This document shows, piece by piece, positions 18,372-26,073 of a DNA stretch of 64,000 nucleotides (positions are counted from its first letter, which is position 1; each line of letters begins with the position of its first letter). The stretch lies in NCBI RefSeq assembly GCF_025515305.1, contig NZ_JAOPHT010000001.1, forward strand, positions 1 through 64,000, given 5' to 3'. Under the pieces are notes generated by a model. It saw nothing but the letters and a program-made list of their open reading frames with translations. It was not told where the DNA came from and did no database searches. Made by a program: the position numbers and the translations under genes. Source of the DNA: Roseicyclus sediminis (GTDB lineage: Bacteria; Pseudomonadota; Alphaproteobacteria; Rhodobacterales; Rhodobacteraceae).

Positions 18372-18643
18372 GTCGGCCCCCAAAAAATATGTTCGGGACA
18401 CCACTACGGTCCCCCGCTCAAAAAAGGAGTCAAAAGGGCCAATGATTTTCGTGACCTTGGTCGTACGGATTTTTCGACCAAAGTCTAATTCCGGATCGAG
18501 GGGCCTCGATCCGCATCGTTCAAGCCTTCAATCCGCCGGCCACGCCTCCCCCCTTTCTTGCGACGCCTGGCGGACAGTGATCGCCAGGCACCCGGGGCGT
18601 TGTGGCCGGCGTGGGCGATAGCCTCCGCTGGCCGACGTCATCG
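18372..18643. other. Upstream region of the RTX gene, with two hairpins
   Basis: No gene is seen in these 272 bases. The half nearest the RTX start is AT-rich with T-runs and should hold the RTX promoter, but no clear -35/-10 pair is evident. Two inverted repeats are visible: GGATCGAGG/CCTCGATCC at 18493-18512 and GCCTGGCG/CGCCAGGC at 18565-18589. The second lies just after the pilin-like gene and may end its transcript. Confidence 0.5.
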
Positions 18644-18883
18644 TCAATTCGCGGCGACGTTCGCAGCCGCCTGCAACGCCTGGATCTCCTCTTCGGTGTC
18701 GAAGTGATGATCGATTTCATAGTTCGACATCATACCATTAGCCTCCAGCCCGACGTCGCGGACGCTGCCGGAGATCATCGACACGGCTCCCAGGCCGAGG
18801 GACAGGCAAGCCGCAGTCAGGACGACCCAGTCGACCGTTATGGCCCCTGCCTCTCCCGTGAAGTATCTGGCGATGTGATCCAC
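18644..18883 (-). CDS. Small Flp-pilin-like membrane peptide
   Basis: This is a 79-residue protein with a short basic/acidic N-terminus, then GAITVDWVVLTAACLSLGLG, the hydrophobic N-terminal helix pattern of alphaproteobacterial Flp/type IVb pilin-like proteins, and a polar C-terminus (about 45-79) ending in a predicted helix. It lies 272 bases upstream of the RTX gene in the same direction, without any tad assembly genes or prepilin peptidase in the window. It may be an orphan pilin or simply a small membrane protein with a pilin-like helix. Confidence 0.7.
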   Translation of the reverse strand: MDHIARYFTGEAGAITVDWVVLTAACLSLGLGAVSMISGSVRDVGLEANGMMSNYEIDHHFDTEEEIQALQAAANVAAN

Positions 18884-19440
18884 AATATTTCCTTCCGCTC
18901 AATTCAGTTCGCAATTCTCTGGACTGCACGCATCGGGCAGCCCCCCGTTCCTTGTCGAAGATCAAATTCCGGGCGGAAAGAGGCGGGAACGTGGCCGCCA
19001 CGATGGGCAGAAGCGTCCCGGTCGATATCTTTGGTATCGGTCGACGTTTCGAAAGGAAATCCGCAATTCGATCGCGTCACACGAAGGCAACTTTTCGAAG
19101 GTGATGGCTATCGGCATGGACAAAATGAAATGGCCGCGGCGTAAAACACCACGGCCATGCCGCATAACGGGGTCACGTCTGCGGGGCGGCTTCGCAAGAA
19201 GCGAATTACCTGAACCCCCTTGATCACATTCCGGCTGCCCTCGAAAGGGCGAAAATTTGGAATTCGGAATGTCTTTCGGCCGTCGGCTTCGATATCTTTG
19301 GTGTACGGGCGCAAGAACACGCGGCTCGCTTCGCACGCAGACGCCAAGAACCTGAATGCCCGGCATCCTGGCCGTCATCACTGCACCGCGCTTGTCGGTC
19401 GATGGCCAGTCCTGCGCCCGAGGTCAGGTGCGGCGCAGGC
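18884..19440. other. 557-bp gene-free region with a repeated TCGATATCTTTGGT motif
   Basis: No frame here looks coding: open frames on the minus strand have Arg/Pro-rich, patternless translations. The region is AT-richer than its neighbours. The 14-base sequence TCGATATCTTTGGT occurs twice in direct orientation, at 19022-19035 and 19289-19302. A close variant, TTGATATCTTTAGT, occurs at 23517-23530 before the second response regulator. The region is the presumed promoter area of the pilin-like gene 18644-18883. Confidence 0.5.
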
Positions 19441-20082
19441 TCAGTGCAGCATCGAGTGCCGTCGAAGTGTCAGGGTGAATTCATGGTTGGTCATCGCCGC
19501 GCTGAGCGCCAGCCCGAGCGCCGGGCGAGAGACTGGCAAGCGCACGCTCACGTCGGCGACCTGGTATCTCTCGCAGCTCATGTCGTGTTCCGGAAACTGG
19601 TCGAACGCCACCGCAACAACGAGCCCGGGCACATCGTTCCGCAGTGCGGTCAACCATTCGAGAGCCGTCGCCAGACGGGGGAAAACCGCGAGGTCGACGA
19701 CGAGTATGGCGCCATGCGAACCGCCAAAACTCAGCGCGTCGCGAACATCGGCGGGATCAGACGAGGTCACGCAGCCCTGCGTTGCGTGATCGAACCAGTC
19801 TGCGTGACGCAAGAGGGTGGATCCTTCCGGTGCCAGCATGACCACGCGCCGTTCAACCGCGTTCGGCCCGAGCAGGTGGGACACCGCGCCCGATGGCGAC
19901 CGCGTCAGATGGCAAGCGGTCGGTTGAGGGGGTCTGCCGGGTTCGAGCCCAGGGTCGGCGGCCCGACGGGGCGCCGGTGCCAGTATGCCGGCCGGCGCCC
20001 CGCCGCCCATCGCGAAGGTCACGGCCTCCGTGTAGCCATGCCCTCCCCCCTTCGCGATCATCGCGACAAGTCTTTTCAACAT
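19441..20082 (-). CDS. Orphan receiver-like protein of unknown function
   Basis: This is a 213-residue protein with a basic N-terminal segment (MLKRLVAMIAKGGG), a Pro/Arg-rich middle (about 20-65) and a C-terminal alpha/beta domain (about 75-205). The pattern hydrophobic strand, VRDALSFGGSHGAILVVDL, then LVVAVAFDQF resembles a response-regulator receiver: an Asp ends the third strand (VVDLAVF), but the conserved Lys-Pro near the end is replaced by LPVSRPAL. Phosphorylation is therefore doubtful. The ATG at 20082 is preferred to an upstream frame extension to 20157, which reads through a basic, non-conserved stretch. It lies 173 bases downstream of the hybrid kinase gene in the same direction and may belong to that signalling set. 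Confidence 0.6.
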   Translation of the reverse strand: MLKRLVAMIAKGGGHGYTEAVTFAMGGGAPAGILAPAPRRAADPGLEPGRPPQPTACHLTRSPSGAVSHLLGPNAVERRVVMLAPEGSTLLRHADWFDHATQGCVTSSDPADVRDALSFGGSHGAILVVDLAVFPRLATALEWLTALRNDVPGLVVAVAFDQFPEHDMSCERYQVADVSVRLPVSRPALGLALSAAMTNHEFTLTLRRHSMLH

Positions 20083-20255
20083 CGCTGCGCCTGCCTTTCC
20101 ACCTCTCGGGAATTCTCTTTTTTTCCCAAAGTGTCGCACGCCCCGCGAATCGAGCAACCGTGCGGAAGTCAGTCGCGCTACGAAAAGGTTTGCCGGGGCA
20201 ACCTATCGATACCGGGCGCGGATGAACGGAGAGGCGGCGGGTGGATTCTGCGCGA

Positions 20256-22940
20256 TCAGTCGGACGCGGCCGAGATGCTTTTTGCGTCGTCCGACGCATC
20301 GGGTTGGCCACCTGTCCCGTCCCGTGGCAGATCCCGAAGCACCTCCTCGACGGTATGGACCTCAAGGGTCAGCGACGAAAGAAGCATCCGCAGCGCCTCG
20401 CTGTCCGTCGGTTCCGCGGCATCCGCCATACGCTCGAGATCCTGAAGCATTCGTCCCAGATCGGACAGACCCATCATCAGGGCCGACCCCCCCGCGGAAT
20501 GGGCCTTGTCGGCCGTGGTCGGGTCTTCGGTGCACGCCGCGGCGATGGCAGCCCGGGCCCCGACGCAGACATCCGAAGCAAGCGCGAAACCGACCTTGTC
20601 ACCGATCAGGTCGAGCGCGTCGCGCAATGCCACCAGAACCCGATGCCGCGCCTCGTCGCTCATGTCGGGGACCGCGACCTCCTCGTTTCCTGCCGCACGG
20701 TGTTCGCCGATATGGCGCGCGAGCTCGTGCTTGCCGAACGGCTTGATCAACACGGAGGTCATGCCCGAACCTCGGTAGGCCTCGGACGACATGAAATCCA
20801 CCTGCGCGGTGATCCCGATAATCACGGCGTTGCGGGAGGCACCGCCACGGCGAATGAGCTCGGTGGCTTCGACGCCGTCCATACCGGGCATCCGGACATC
20901 CATCAGGATCAGGCCGTAGGGACGGGTTCGGGCCATCTCCACGGCCTCCGCGCCCGAGACGCAGCACTGCGCGGCAACGCCCAGTTGCTCCAGCATCCGC
21001 GCGACCAGAGCGCAGTTGACGGCGTTGTCGTCGACGACAAGCGCGTGGGAATACATGGGCTGGCGGGGCAACTGACCCGGGATGACGGCCTCCGCGACGC
21101 GGCGATCGGCTTGCGGCGAGAGGGGCGCGTCGACTTCCACGAAGGGGACGGTGAAGCGGAAACACGCGCCTTGCCCGACAACGCTGTCGACCTCGATTCT
21201 GCCACGCATGCGCGCCACGTCCTGTTTCACGATCGAAAGCCCGAGGCCGAAACCCGGGTTGGCGGTTGCCTGGTGGGTGGCCTCGCTCTGTTCGAACGGA
21301 TCGAAGATCTTTTCCCAGTCCTTTCTTTCGATGCCGGGGCCGGTGTCCCGCACTTCCGTCAGGAGCTCGCGTGGCTCCGCCCCTCGGCCGGGAAGATCCT
21401 CGAGCCGGATCGTGATGCGCCCGCCGGATGTGAACTTGACCGCGTTGCCGACGAGGTTGAACACCGTGCGCGCGTAGGCCTTGGGCTGCCCGGCAATTGT
21501 CGTGCGGTCGCCCAAGTCCTGCAGGTCGAGAGAGATGACATTGCCCTTGATCCGCGCCAGCGGTTCCATCTCGGCGATGATCGAGCGGACGGCCGCGACC
21601 GGGTCGAACGGCGCCGGGGCCTCGCTGTCGCCTTCGCTGCGGATCGCATCCAGCGCGTAATCGATCTGCGCCAGCGCCCTTTCGCTGCAACTCCTCGCCG
21701 TGGCGAGAAGAGACGACGTCTCGGGGTCAAGCTCGTCATTGCGCAGAAGGTCGAGCGACGCCACCACGCCGTGCAGCGGGGTCCGCATCTCGTGGCTCAT
21801 CGTCGCGAGGAACCGGCCCTTGGCATCGGAATGCTCCCGCGCTTCGTGCAACGCCACGCGCAGCCGTTCCTCGAACTCGAACCGTTCGGTGATGTCGCGC
21901 ACGAAGACAAAGATCCGGAGGGCCTCGTCGGACGCGGCCTCGGCACGCAAGGCGACGGACGCCTTGAAGACCTCGCCGTCGGAACGCAGTCCCTCGAACT
22001 GGATGGGACCAAGACCGCCGCTTTCTCCCGCACGCACCTGGGCGAGAACCTCTGCCATCCCCATGCGATATCGGCGCATCCGGGAAGGCGGAACAACGGT
22101 TTCTGCAAGAAGCTTTCCTTCAAGCTCCCCGGGACCATAGCCGAAGATCTCGCGGGCGGTCGGGTTGCTCAGGAGGATCCGGCCATCGGCATCACAGACA
22201 AGCACACCCTCCTGCGCGCCTTCGAAGGCCTTGTTGACCAGCGCCTGCGCCTGGAGCGTTTCCTCTGCCTGCCTGCGGATCAGCCCTACAAGGCGCAGGG
22301 CGAGGCTTGCCGAGACCAGCGTCAGAACGAGGAGGAGGACGGATTGTCTTAGGAATGACCGAAGCAGCCGCTGCTCTTCGAGCCTGGCGACTTCGGCGCG
22401 AGAGACGAGCGCCTGAAGCGCGCCAACCGTCAATTCCCGGATCCCGACCTCGAACGCGGCGACATCCGAATAGAGCTCGCCGAGGGCGGTCCTGTCGCCT
22501 GCCTCGATGGCATCGACCGCATCGGCCGTGAGATCGCGGAATGTCAGCAATCGATCGAGGCGATCCCGGAATTCGTCTTCGAACTCGGACCGCCTGAGGG
22601 TTGCGGTGAACGCGGTGATGCGGCTGTAGAAAATGTCGAACTCGAGCCGCATGGCGGTGTCCGCCTGCCGGACCCGCAGCGGATCGCCGCGCTGGAAGGC
22701 ATCCCTCGCGTCCTGCAAGGCGATCAGGAAATCCTGATAATCCACTTCGAGCTGCGACACGTTCCAGGCACGGTTGTCCCCCTCGGCCTCGCGCACGGCC
22801 TCGAGGTTCTGCTCGAAGCGCCATGCGCCATGGGCGAGGCCGATCAAACTCAACAAAAGAAGACCGACCAGCAGGTAGGCCATGGCATGAGGACGCCAGT
22901 CCGTTGCGCTGGCGGTGCCTGCCCGGCCTTCCACGATCAA
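20256..22940 (-). CDS. Hybrid sensor histidine kinase (PAS, HisKA, HATPase, REC, Hpt)
   Basis: This 894-residue membrane kinase has transmembrane segments at about 20-39 and 196-219 around a helical periplasmic sensor, then a PAS domain (about 232-350), a HisKA domain with phospho-His383 (FLATMSHEMRTPLHG), an ATPase domain (NLVGNAVKF N-box, DTGPGIERK, GFGLGLSIVK), a receiver (about 632-745, Asp681 in LILMDVRMPGMDG) and a C-terminal Hpt domain with His814 in KAHSAGGSA. All catalytic residues are present, so a full phosphorelay is expected. The start is a TTG at 22940 overlapping the TGA of the preceding gene (TTGA), with GAGG just upstream, indicating translational coupling; an ATG at 22883 is the alternative. 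The divergent LuxR regulator at 23731 is its likely output. Confidence 0.92.
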   Translation of the reverse strand: MIVEGRAGTASATDWRPHAMAYLLVGLLLLSLIGLAHGAWRFEQNLEAVREAEGDNRAWNVSQLEVDYQDFLIALQDARDAFQRGDPLRVRQADTAMRLEFDIFYSRITAFTATLRRSEFEDEFRDRLDRLLTFRDLTADAVDAIEAGDRTALGELYSDVAAFEVGIRELTVGALQALVSRAEVARLEEQRLLRSFLRQSVLLLVLTLVSASLALRLVGLIRRQAEETLQAQALVNKAFEGAQEGVLVCDADGRILLSNPTAREIFGYGPGELEGKLLAETVVPPSRMRRYRMGMAEVLAQVRAGESGGLGPIQFEGLRSDGEVFKASVALRAEAASDEALRIFVFVRDITERFEFEERLRVALHEAREHSDAKGRFLATMSHEMRTPLHGVVASLDLLRNDELDPETSSLLATARSCSERALAQIDYALDAIRSEGDSEAPAPFDPVAAVRSIIAEMEPLARIKGNVISLDLQDLGDRTTIAGQPKAYARTVFNLVGNAVKFTSGGRITIRLEDLPGRGAEPRELLTEVRDTGPGIERKDWEKIFDPFEQSEATHQATANPGFGLGLSIVKQDVARMRGRIEVDSVVGQGACFRFTVPFVEVDAPLSPQADRRVAEAVIPGQLPRQPMYSHALVVDDNAVNCALVARMLEQLGVAAQCCVSGAEAVEMARTRPYGLILMDVRMPGMDGVEATELIRRGGASRNAVIIGITAQVDFMSSEAYRGSGMTSVLIKPFGKHELARHIGEHRAAGNEEVAVPDMSDEARHRVLVALRDALDLIGDKVGFALASDVCVGARAAIAAACTEDPTTADKAHSAGGSALMMGLSDLGRMLQDLERMADAAEPTDSEALRMLLSSLTLEVHTVEEVLRDLPRDGTGGQPDASDDAKSISAASD

Positions 22941-23461
22941 AGAGCCTCGATCTGCCGCAGCTGCCAGACGCTGATCGCGAAGATCGATTCCGCGCGATAA
23001 CGCGGTGCGGAGTCATAAGGGAAGACCACCCAGAGCGGTCCCTTGTCCCGGACGCTGAAGGTCGCGCCGTTCATCCGGTTGGCGACGATCGGCACGTCCG
23101 CCTCGACCTGCTCCATGTCGATCAGCACGGCATAGTCGTTGAGCGCCGTGAGCCGGATCTGCCGCACGCCGTCGTCCATGCCTGCCGCGGCAAGCACGGT
23201 CGCAAGGGACGGGCCGGAGAACTCCTGCACCCCTTCCGTCCAGATCGTGGACGTCTGAAAGGAGCGCAGGGGCAAATCCGCGAGATCGGCGTCGGTGAAA
23301 TGAACGGGCGTGGCGCCGGGGGCGGGCACGACGGTCAGGACGGTGTCGGGCGGTGCCTCTGCCTGCTGTGCGATGGCCGCGCCCCCCTGGAGGGCGAGGG
23401 CACCGGCAGCCGCTATCGCAAGAAGCAAGGCCCTGCGGGGATTTGAATAAGTGTTTCTCAT
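22937..23461 (-). CDS. Periplasmic molybdopterin-domain-like protein coupled to a kinase
   Basis: This 174-residue secreted protein has a signal peptide of about 30 residues (RRALLLAIAAAGALALQGGAAIAQ). The mature part resembles the oxidoreductase molybdopterin-binding domain (VHFTDADLADLP, FSGPSLATVLAAAG, LTALNDYAVLIDM, KGPLWVVFPYD) but is short and has no Cys in the mature part to coordinate molybdenum, so redox catalysis is doubtful. The ATG at 23461 is chosen because it begins a proper signal peptide; a longer frame to 23650 lacks one. Its stop overlaps the kinase TTG start by 4 bases, so the two are made together. Such proteins next to sensor kinases plausibly act as ligand-binding partners; that is inference. 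Confidence 0.7.
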   Translation of the reverse strand: MRNTYSNPRRALLLAIAAAGALALQGGAAIAQQAEAPPDTVLTVVPAPGATPVHFTDADLADLPLRSFQTSTIWTEGVQEFSGPSLATVLAAAGMDDGVRQIRLTALNDYAVLIDMEQVEADVPIVANRMNGATFSVRDKGPLWVVFPYDSAPRYRAESIFAISVWQLRQIEAL

Positions 23462-23491
23462 TCTTAAGCTATTTCTCACGTCCCCAATGCC

Positions 23492-23505
23492 TGACAAATC
23501 TGTCA
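23492..23505. promoter_or_regulatory. Inverted repeat TGACA-N4-TGTCA in a divergent promoter region
   Basis: A perfect 5+5 inverted repeat (TGACAAATCTGTCA) lies in the 269-bp gap between the divergent kinase operon (start 23461) and the response regulator gene (start 23731). On the minus strand it also contains TTGACA, a possible -35 element for the kinase operon. It may be an operator, but nothing beyond the symmetry supports this. Confidence 0.4.
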
Positions 23506-23730
23506 AAGGTATGGATTTGATATCTTTAGTTGGTTTCCCGGATTCGTAAGGATGAATGCCGTTCAATTGGCATGCCTTTTCCTTTTCTTTGCCAGAAATC
23601 CCTTTACTTAGGAAGATGCACGCTGTCGTCGGCAGGGACCGGCGTGGCATCCTGTCGATGGCGGCCAGCCGAGGCGCGCGCCCCTATTCCCACGCGAGGC
23701 GCGCCGGGTACAACGGAGAAACTGCGCGCC

Positions 23731-24342
23731 ATGAAGCTGATCATTGCCGACGACCATCTCCTTCTTGGACAGGCGGTAGAAGCCGCCCTGGCTAAGACGA
23801 GCGACTACGAGGTGACGCTGGTCGAAACGTTGCAGGGCCTCCTCGCAGAGCTTTCGTCGACCGCGTTCGACGTCATCATGCTGGATCTGAAGATGCCGGG
23901 CATGGCGGGGCTGGCCTCCGTCAAGGCGGTGCTCGATGCGGCCGGCGGGGCGTATGTCGTTCTTTTCACCGGCAGCCTGGATTCCAGGTTCCTGTCGGAT
24001 TGCGTGTCGCTCGGCGTTCGCGGCTACATCCCCAAGGACATGCCCTTGCGGTCCCTCGACAGCGCGCTGCACCTGATCCAGTCGGGCCAGACCTTCATTC
24101 CGGTGAAGCCGGATACCGAGCCTAAGGCTGCGATGGCCGGCAAGGGACAGGAAGACCTCACGCAACGTGAACTGCACATTCTGCGCCTTGCTGCCGACGG
24201 CATGACGAACAAGGAGATCGCGCGGGACATCTCCGTCACCGAGGTGACGGTGAAGATGCACATGCGCAACATCTGCCGCAAACTCGGCGCGCGCAACCGG
24301 GCGCATGCCGCAATCATCAGCCGCGAACTCATGCTGATCTGA
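23731..24342 (+). CDS. LuxR/NarL-type response regulator
   Basis: This 203-residue regulator has a receiver domain (about 1-120) with IIADDH, phosphoacceptor Asp52 in VIMLDLKMPGMAG, VLFTGS and the Lys in GYIPKDMP. A C-terminal LuxR helix-turn-helix includes LTQRELHILRLAADGMTNKE and VTEVTVKMHMRNICRKLGAR. The ATG at 23731 is preceded by CGGAGAA; the upstream open frame (to 23530) encodes unrelated residues. It is divergent from the coupled periplasmic protein/hybrid kinase operon and is the likely target of that kinase. It is similar in size and layout to the regulator at 1766-2419 on the other side of the RTX locus, so both may act on it. Confidence 0.9.
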   Translation: MKLIIADDHLLLGQAVEAALAKTSDYEVTLVETLQGLLAELSSTAFDVIMLDLKMPGMAGLASVKAVLDAAGGAYVVLFTGSLDSRFLSDCVSLGVRGYIPKDMPLRSLDSALHLIQSGQTFIPVKPDTEPKAAMAGKGQEDLTQRELHILRLAADGMTNKEIARDISVTEVTVKMHMRNICRKLGARNRAHAAIISRELMLI

Positions 24343-24483
24343 TCCGGCCCGCGCCCCCATTGTGGGCGCTGCCGTTTCACCTGCCCGGTAGGCCGTCCCC
24401 GGGCCGGGCGAGCGCAAAGCGTTCTCCTGCGCCGGACCGCCGCATCGTACCTTCGCCCTAGACCGGCCCGACGCTCCCCTCCA

Positions 24484-24501
24484 TAACTATTATGATAAAT
24501 T
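24484..24501. promoter_or_regulatory. Probable GntR operator (imperfect) before the regulator gene
   Basis: TAACTATTATGATAAATT shares its right half, TGATAAATT, exactly with the operator at 26037-26054. It sits immediately before the GGGGAG ribosome site and ATG of the GntR gene, a position suited to autorepression. The left half matches the consensus AATTTATCA at 5 of 9 positions. Confidence 0.55.
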
Positions 24502-24512
24502 CGGGGAGTCCC

Positions 24513-25277
24513 ATGCCAGAGGACAGTATCGCAAGGCCCCTCCCGCGCCGGTCGCGGCCCGTACAGGTCGCCGACCGGATCAAGGACTGGGTGGTGGAAC
24601 GCGATCTCAAGACCGGCGCCCGGCTTCCCAGCGAGGCCGAGATGATCGCCCAGTTCGGCGTATCGAAGGGCACCGTCCGCGAGGCGATGCGCATCCTCGA
24701 GGCGCAGGGCCTTATCATCACCCGCACCGGCCCCGGAGGCGGCAGTTTCGTGGGCGAGGTGACGGCCGAACGCGCCAAGTCGCTTCTGGCCAACTACTTC
24801 TATTTCCAGCAGCTTTCGATCACCGACATCTACCAGATGCGCAAGATGCTCGAACCGGAGCTCGCCGCCTCGATGGCCGGGCGGCTGGAACGCTGGCAAC
24901 TCGACGAGCTGCGCGAACTGGCCACGCGCCACGACCGTCCGGCGCAATCCCCCGAGGAGGAGCGCGACCAGCACGTGACCTCGCTCAGGTTCCACGAAAG
25001 GCTGGCCGAATTCGCGGGCAATCCGCTCCTGGGGTTCTGCGTGTCGTTCATGGCGCGGATTCTCGCGGACCTGACGGTTTACCGCCGGCTCTACGAGCCC
25101 CACAACGAGGAACTCTGGGCGCGCGGGCGGCAACACCAGATCGACCTTGTCGCGGCGCTGGAACGCGGGGATGCGGGCGCGGCCCGGGCCACCATGCGCT
25201 CGCACATGGAAGGCGCCGAGGAGATGATGCAGCGTCAGGAGGCGCAGGTCATGCGGCGCTTCATGGGATCGCCATGA
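24513..25277 (+). CDS. FadR-subfamily GntR transcriptional regulator
   Basis: This 254-residue regulator has an N-terminal winged helix (about 15-85: LPSEAEMIAQFGVSKGTVRE, LEAQGLIITRTGPGGGSF) and a C-terminal all-helical FCD ligand-binding domain (about 95-240, with FHERLAEFAGNPLL and a late HQIDLVAALERGD). The ATG at 24513 follows GGGGAG at 24503-24508 closely; an ATG at 24492 lies inside the putative operator and is less likely. It precedes, on the same strand, the ABC transporter operon starting at 26074, with a divergent DUF1028 gene between. Shared palindromes before its own gene and before the transporter suggest that it controls both and responds to the transported compound. Confidence 0.88.
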   Translation: MPEDSIARPLPRRSRPVQVADRIKDWVVERDLKTGARLPSEAEMIAQFGVSKGTVREAMRILEAQGLIITRTGPGGGSFVGEVTAERAKSLLANYFYFQQLSITDIYQMRKMLEPELAASMAGRLERWQLDELRELATRHDRPAQSPEEERDQHVTSLRFHERLAEFAGNPLLGFCVSFMARILADLTVYRRLYEPHNEELWARGRQHQIDLVAALERGDAGAARATMRSHMEGAEEMMQRQEAQVMRRFMGSP

Positions 25278-25307
25278 GCGGCGCCCACCCGGCCGCCGCC
25301 CCAAGGA

Positions 25308-25982
25308 TCACGACGGCGCACTCGACGGTGCGCGCGACGGGTCGTCGGCCACGGGCACGACGGTGAGCCAATCGGCATAGGGCGAGGTCCGTGCCGCCTT
25401 CAGAAGCAAGGACAAGGCGGTCAACGGGTCGTCGGAAAGATCGACCCTCAGATCGAGCGGCGGCGCGGAAGGGTGCAGCACGAGCAGCGCGGCAGAGCTC
25501 AGGCCGCGCGCGTCGCCCCCTGCGGTATCTGCAGCGGCCAGGGCGGCCAGGGCCCGCTCGGCCGGGTCGCCTTCGCCGTCCGACCAGGCCCCGCGCATCG
25601 CGGCGAGGACGGGCCCGTCCGACAACATGTTTCCGGCAACCACGAGGCCCGGCGCAGTCTCGTGCCGGGCTATCGGGACGGAGGAGGCCCCGGTGAAGGC
25701 CCCGGCCCGTCCGGCGGTGTCGAGCGCGGTCAGTTGCCGGTGGTCTCTTCCTTCATCCGCATCCGTGATCGCGGTGACGGCTTCGGCCGCCGACATTCCT
25801 TCGCCCATGAGGCGGAGGACCGCGTCGCGCCAGAGCGTCGAGGGTGCCGTGCCCTGCGAAGCTACCAGCCCGGCATCGAGCGCGCCCCGAATCACCCACC
25901 CCCCGACGCAGAGCGATCCGGTCGCGGCGGCGGCGACCAGGGCGCCTGTTTTTTCATCACGCGCGAGAAGCGAAAACGTCAT
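25308..25982 (-). CDS. DUF1028 family protein (predicted Ntn-hydrolase fold)
   Basis: This 224-residue protein begins with MTFSLLARDEKTGALVAAAA, the hallmark of DUF1028, a family with an Ntn-hydrolase-like fold often found beside peptide ABC transporters. Further family features are SQGTAPSTLWRDAVLRLM, then DHRQLTALDTAGRAGAFTG and GLVVAGNMLSDGPVL. A GGAGG site lies just before the ATG at 25982. It is transcribed divergently from the transporter operon across a 91-bp region holding two copies of the putative GntR operator. The family is thought to hydrolyse or process amide-containing substrates, so it may act on the imported compound; this is inference from context. Confidence 0.85.
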   Translation of the reverse strand: MTFSLLARDEKTGALVAAAATGSLCVGGWVIRGALDAGLVASQGTAPSTLWRDAVLRLMGEGMSAAEAVTAITDADEGRDHRQLTALDTAGRAGAFTGASSVPIARHETAPGLVVAGNMLSDGPVLAAMRGAWSDGEGDPAERALAALAAADTAGGDARGLSSAALLVLHPSAPPLDLRVDLSDDPLTALSLLLKAARTSPYADWLTVVPVADDPSRAPSSAPS

Positions 25983-26008
25983 GGGGCCTCCAGCTCACAA
26001 TTGACTTG

Positions 26009-26026
26009 AATTTATCATGATCATTT
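26009..26026. promoter_or_regulatory. Probable GntR operator 1 in the divergent region
   Basis: AATTTATCATGATCATTT matches the palindromic consensus AATTTATCATGATAAATT with two mismatched symmetric positions. It lies 27 bases before the DUF1028 ATG (minus strand), where a bound regulator would block that promoter. Confidence 0.6.
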
Positions 26027-26036
26027 GCCTCACTTC

Positions 26037-26054
26037 AATTCATCATGATAAATT
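26037..26054. promoter_or_regulatory. Probable GntR operator 2 before the transporter operon
   Basis: AATTCATCATGATAAATT is a near-perfect 18-bp palindrome (one symmetric mismatch) ending 20 bases before the binding-protein ATG. Centre-to-centre distance to operator 1 is 28 bp. It is the best copy of the three. Confidence 0.65.
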
Positions 26055-26073
26055 CCGGCAGAGAGGAAAACCC

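Noticed and set aside
15021-18488. Open plus-strand frame of over 1100 codons opposite the RTX gene
   Set aside because: It is antisense to the Ala-rich RTX frame; the translation is Arg/Gly/Val-rich with no domain pattern, as expected from a high-GC antisense shadow.
18962-19381. Minus-strand open frame in the 557-bp gap
   Set aside because: The translation is Arg/Pro-rich without pattern, and composition differs from real genes nearby.
23501-23506. TTGACA as a definite sigma-70 promoter for the kinase operon
   Set aside because: No acceptable -10 element lies about 17 bases downstream on the minus strand.
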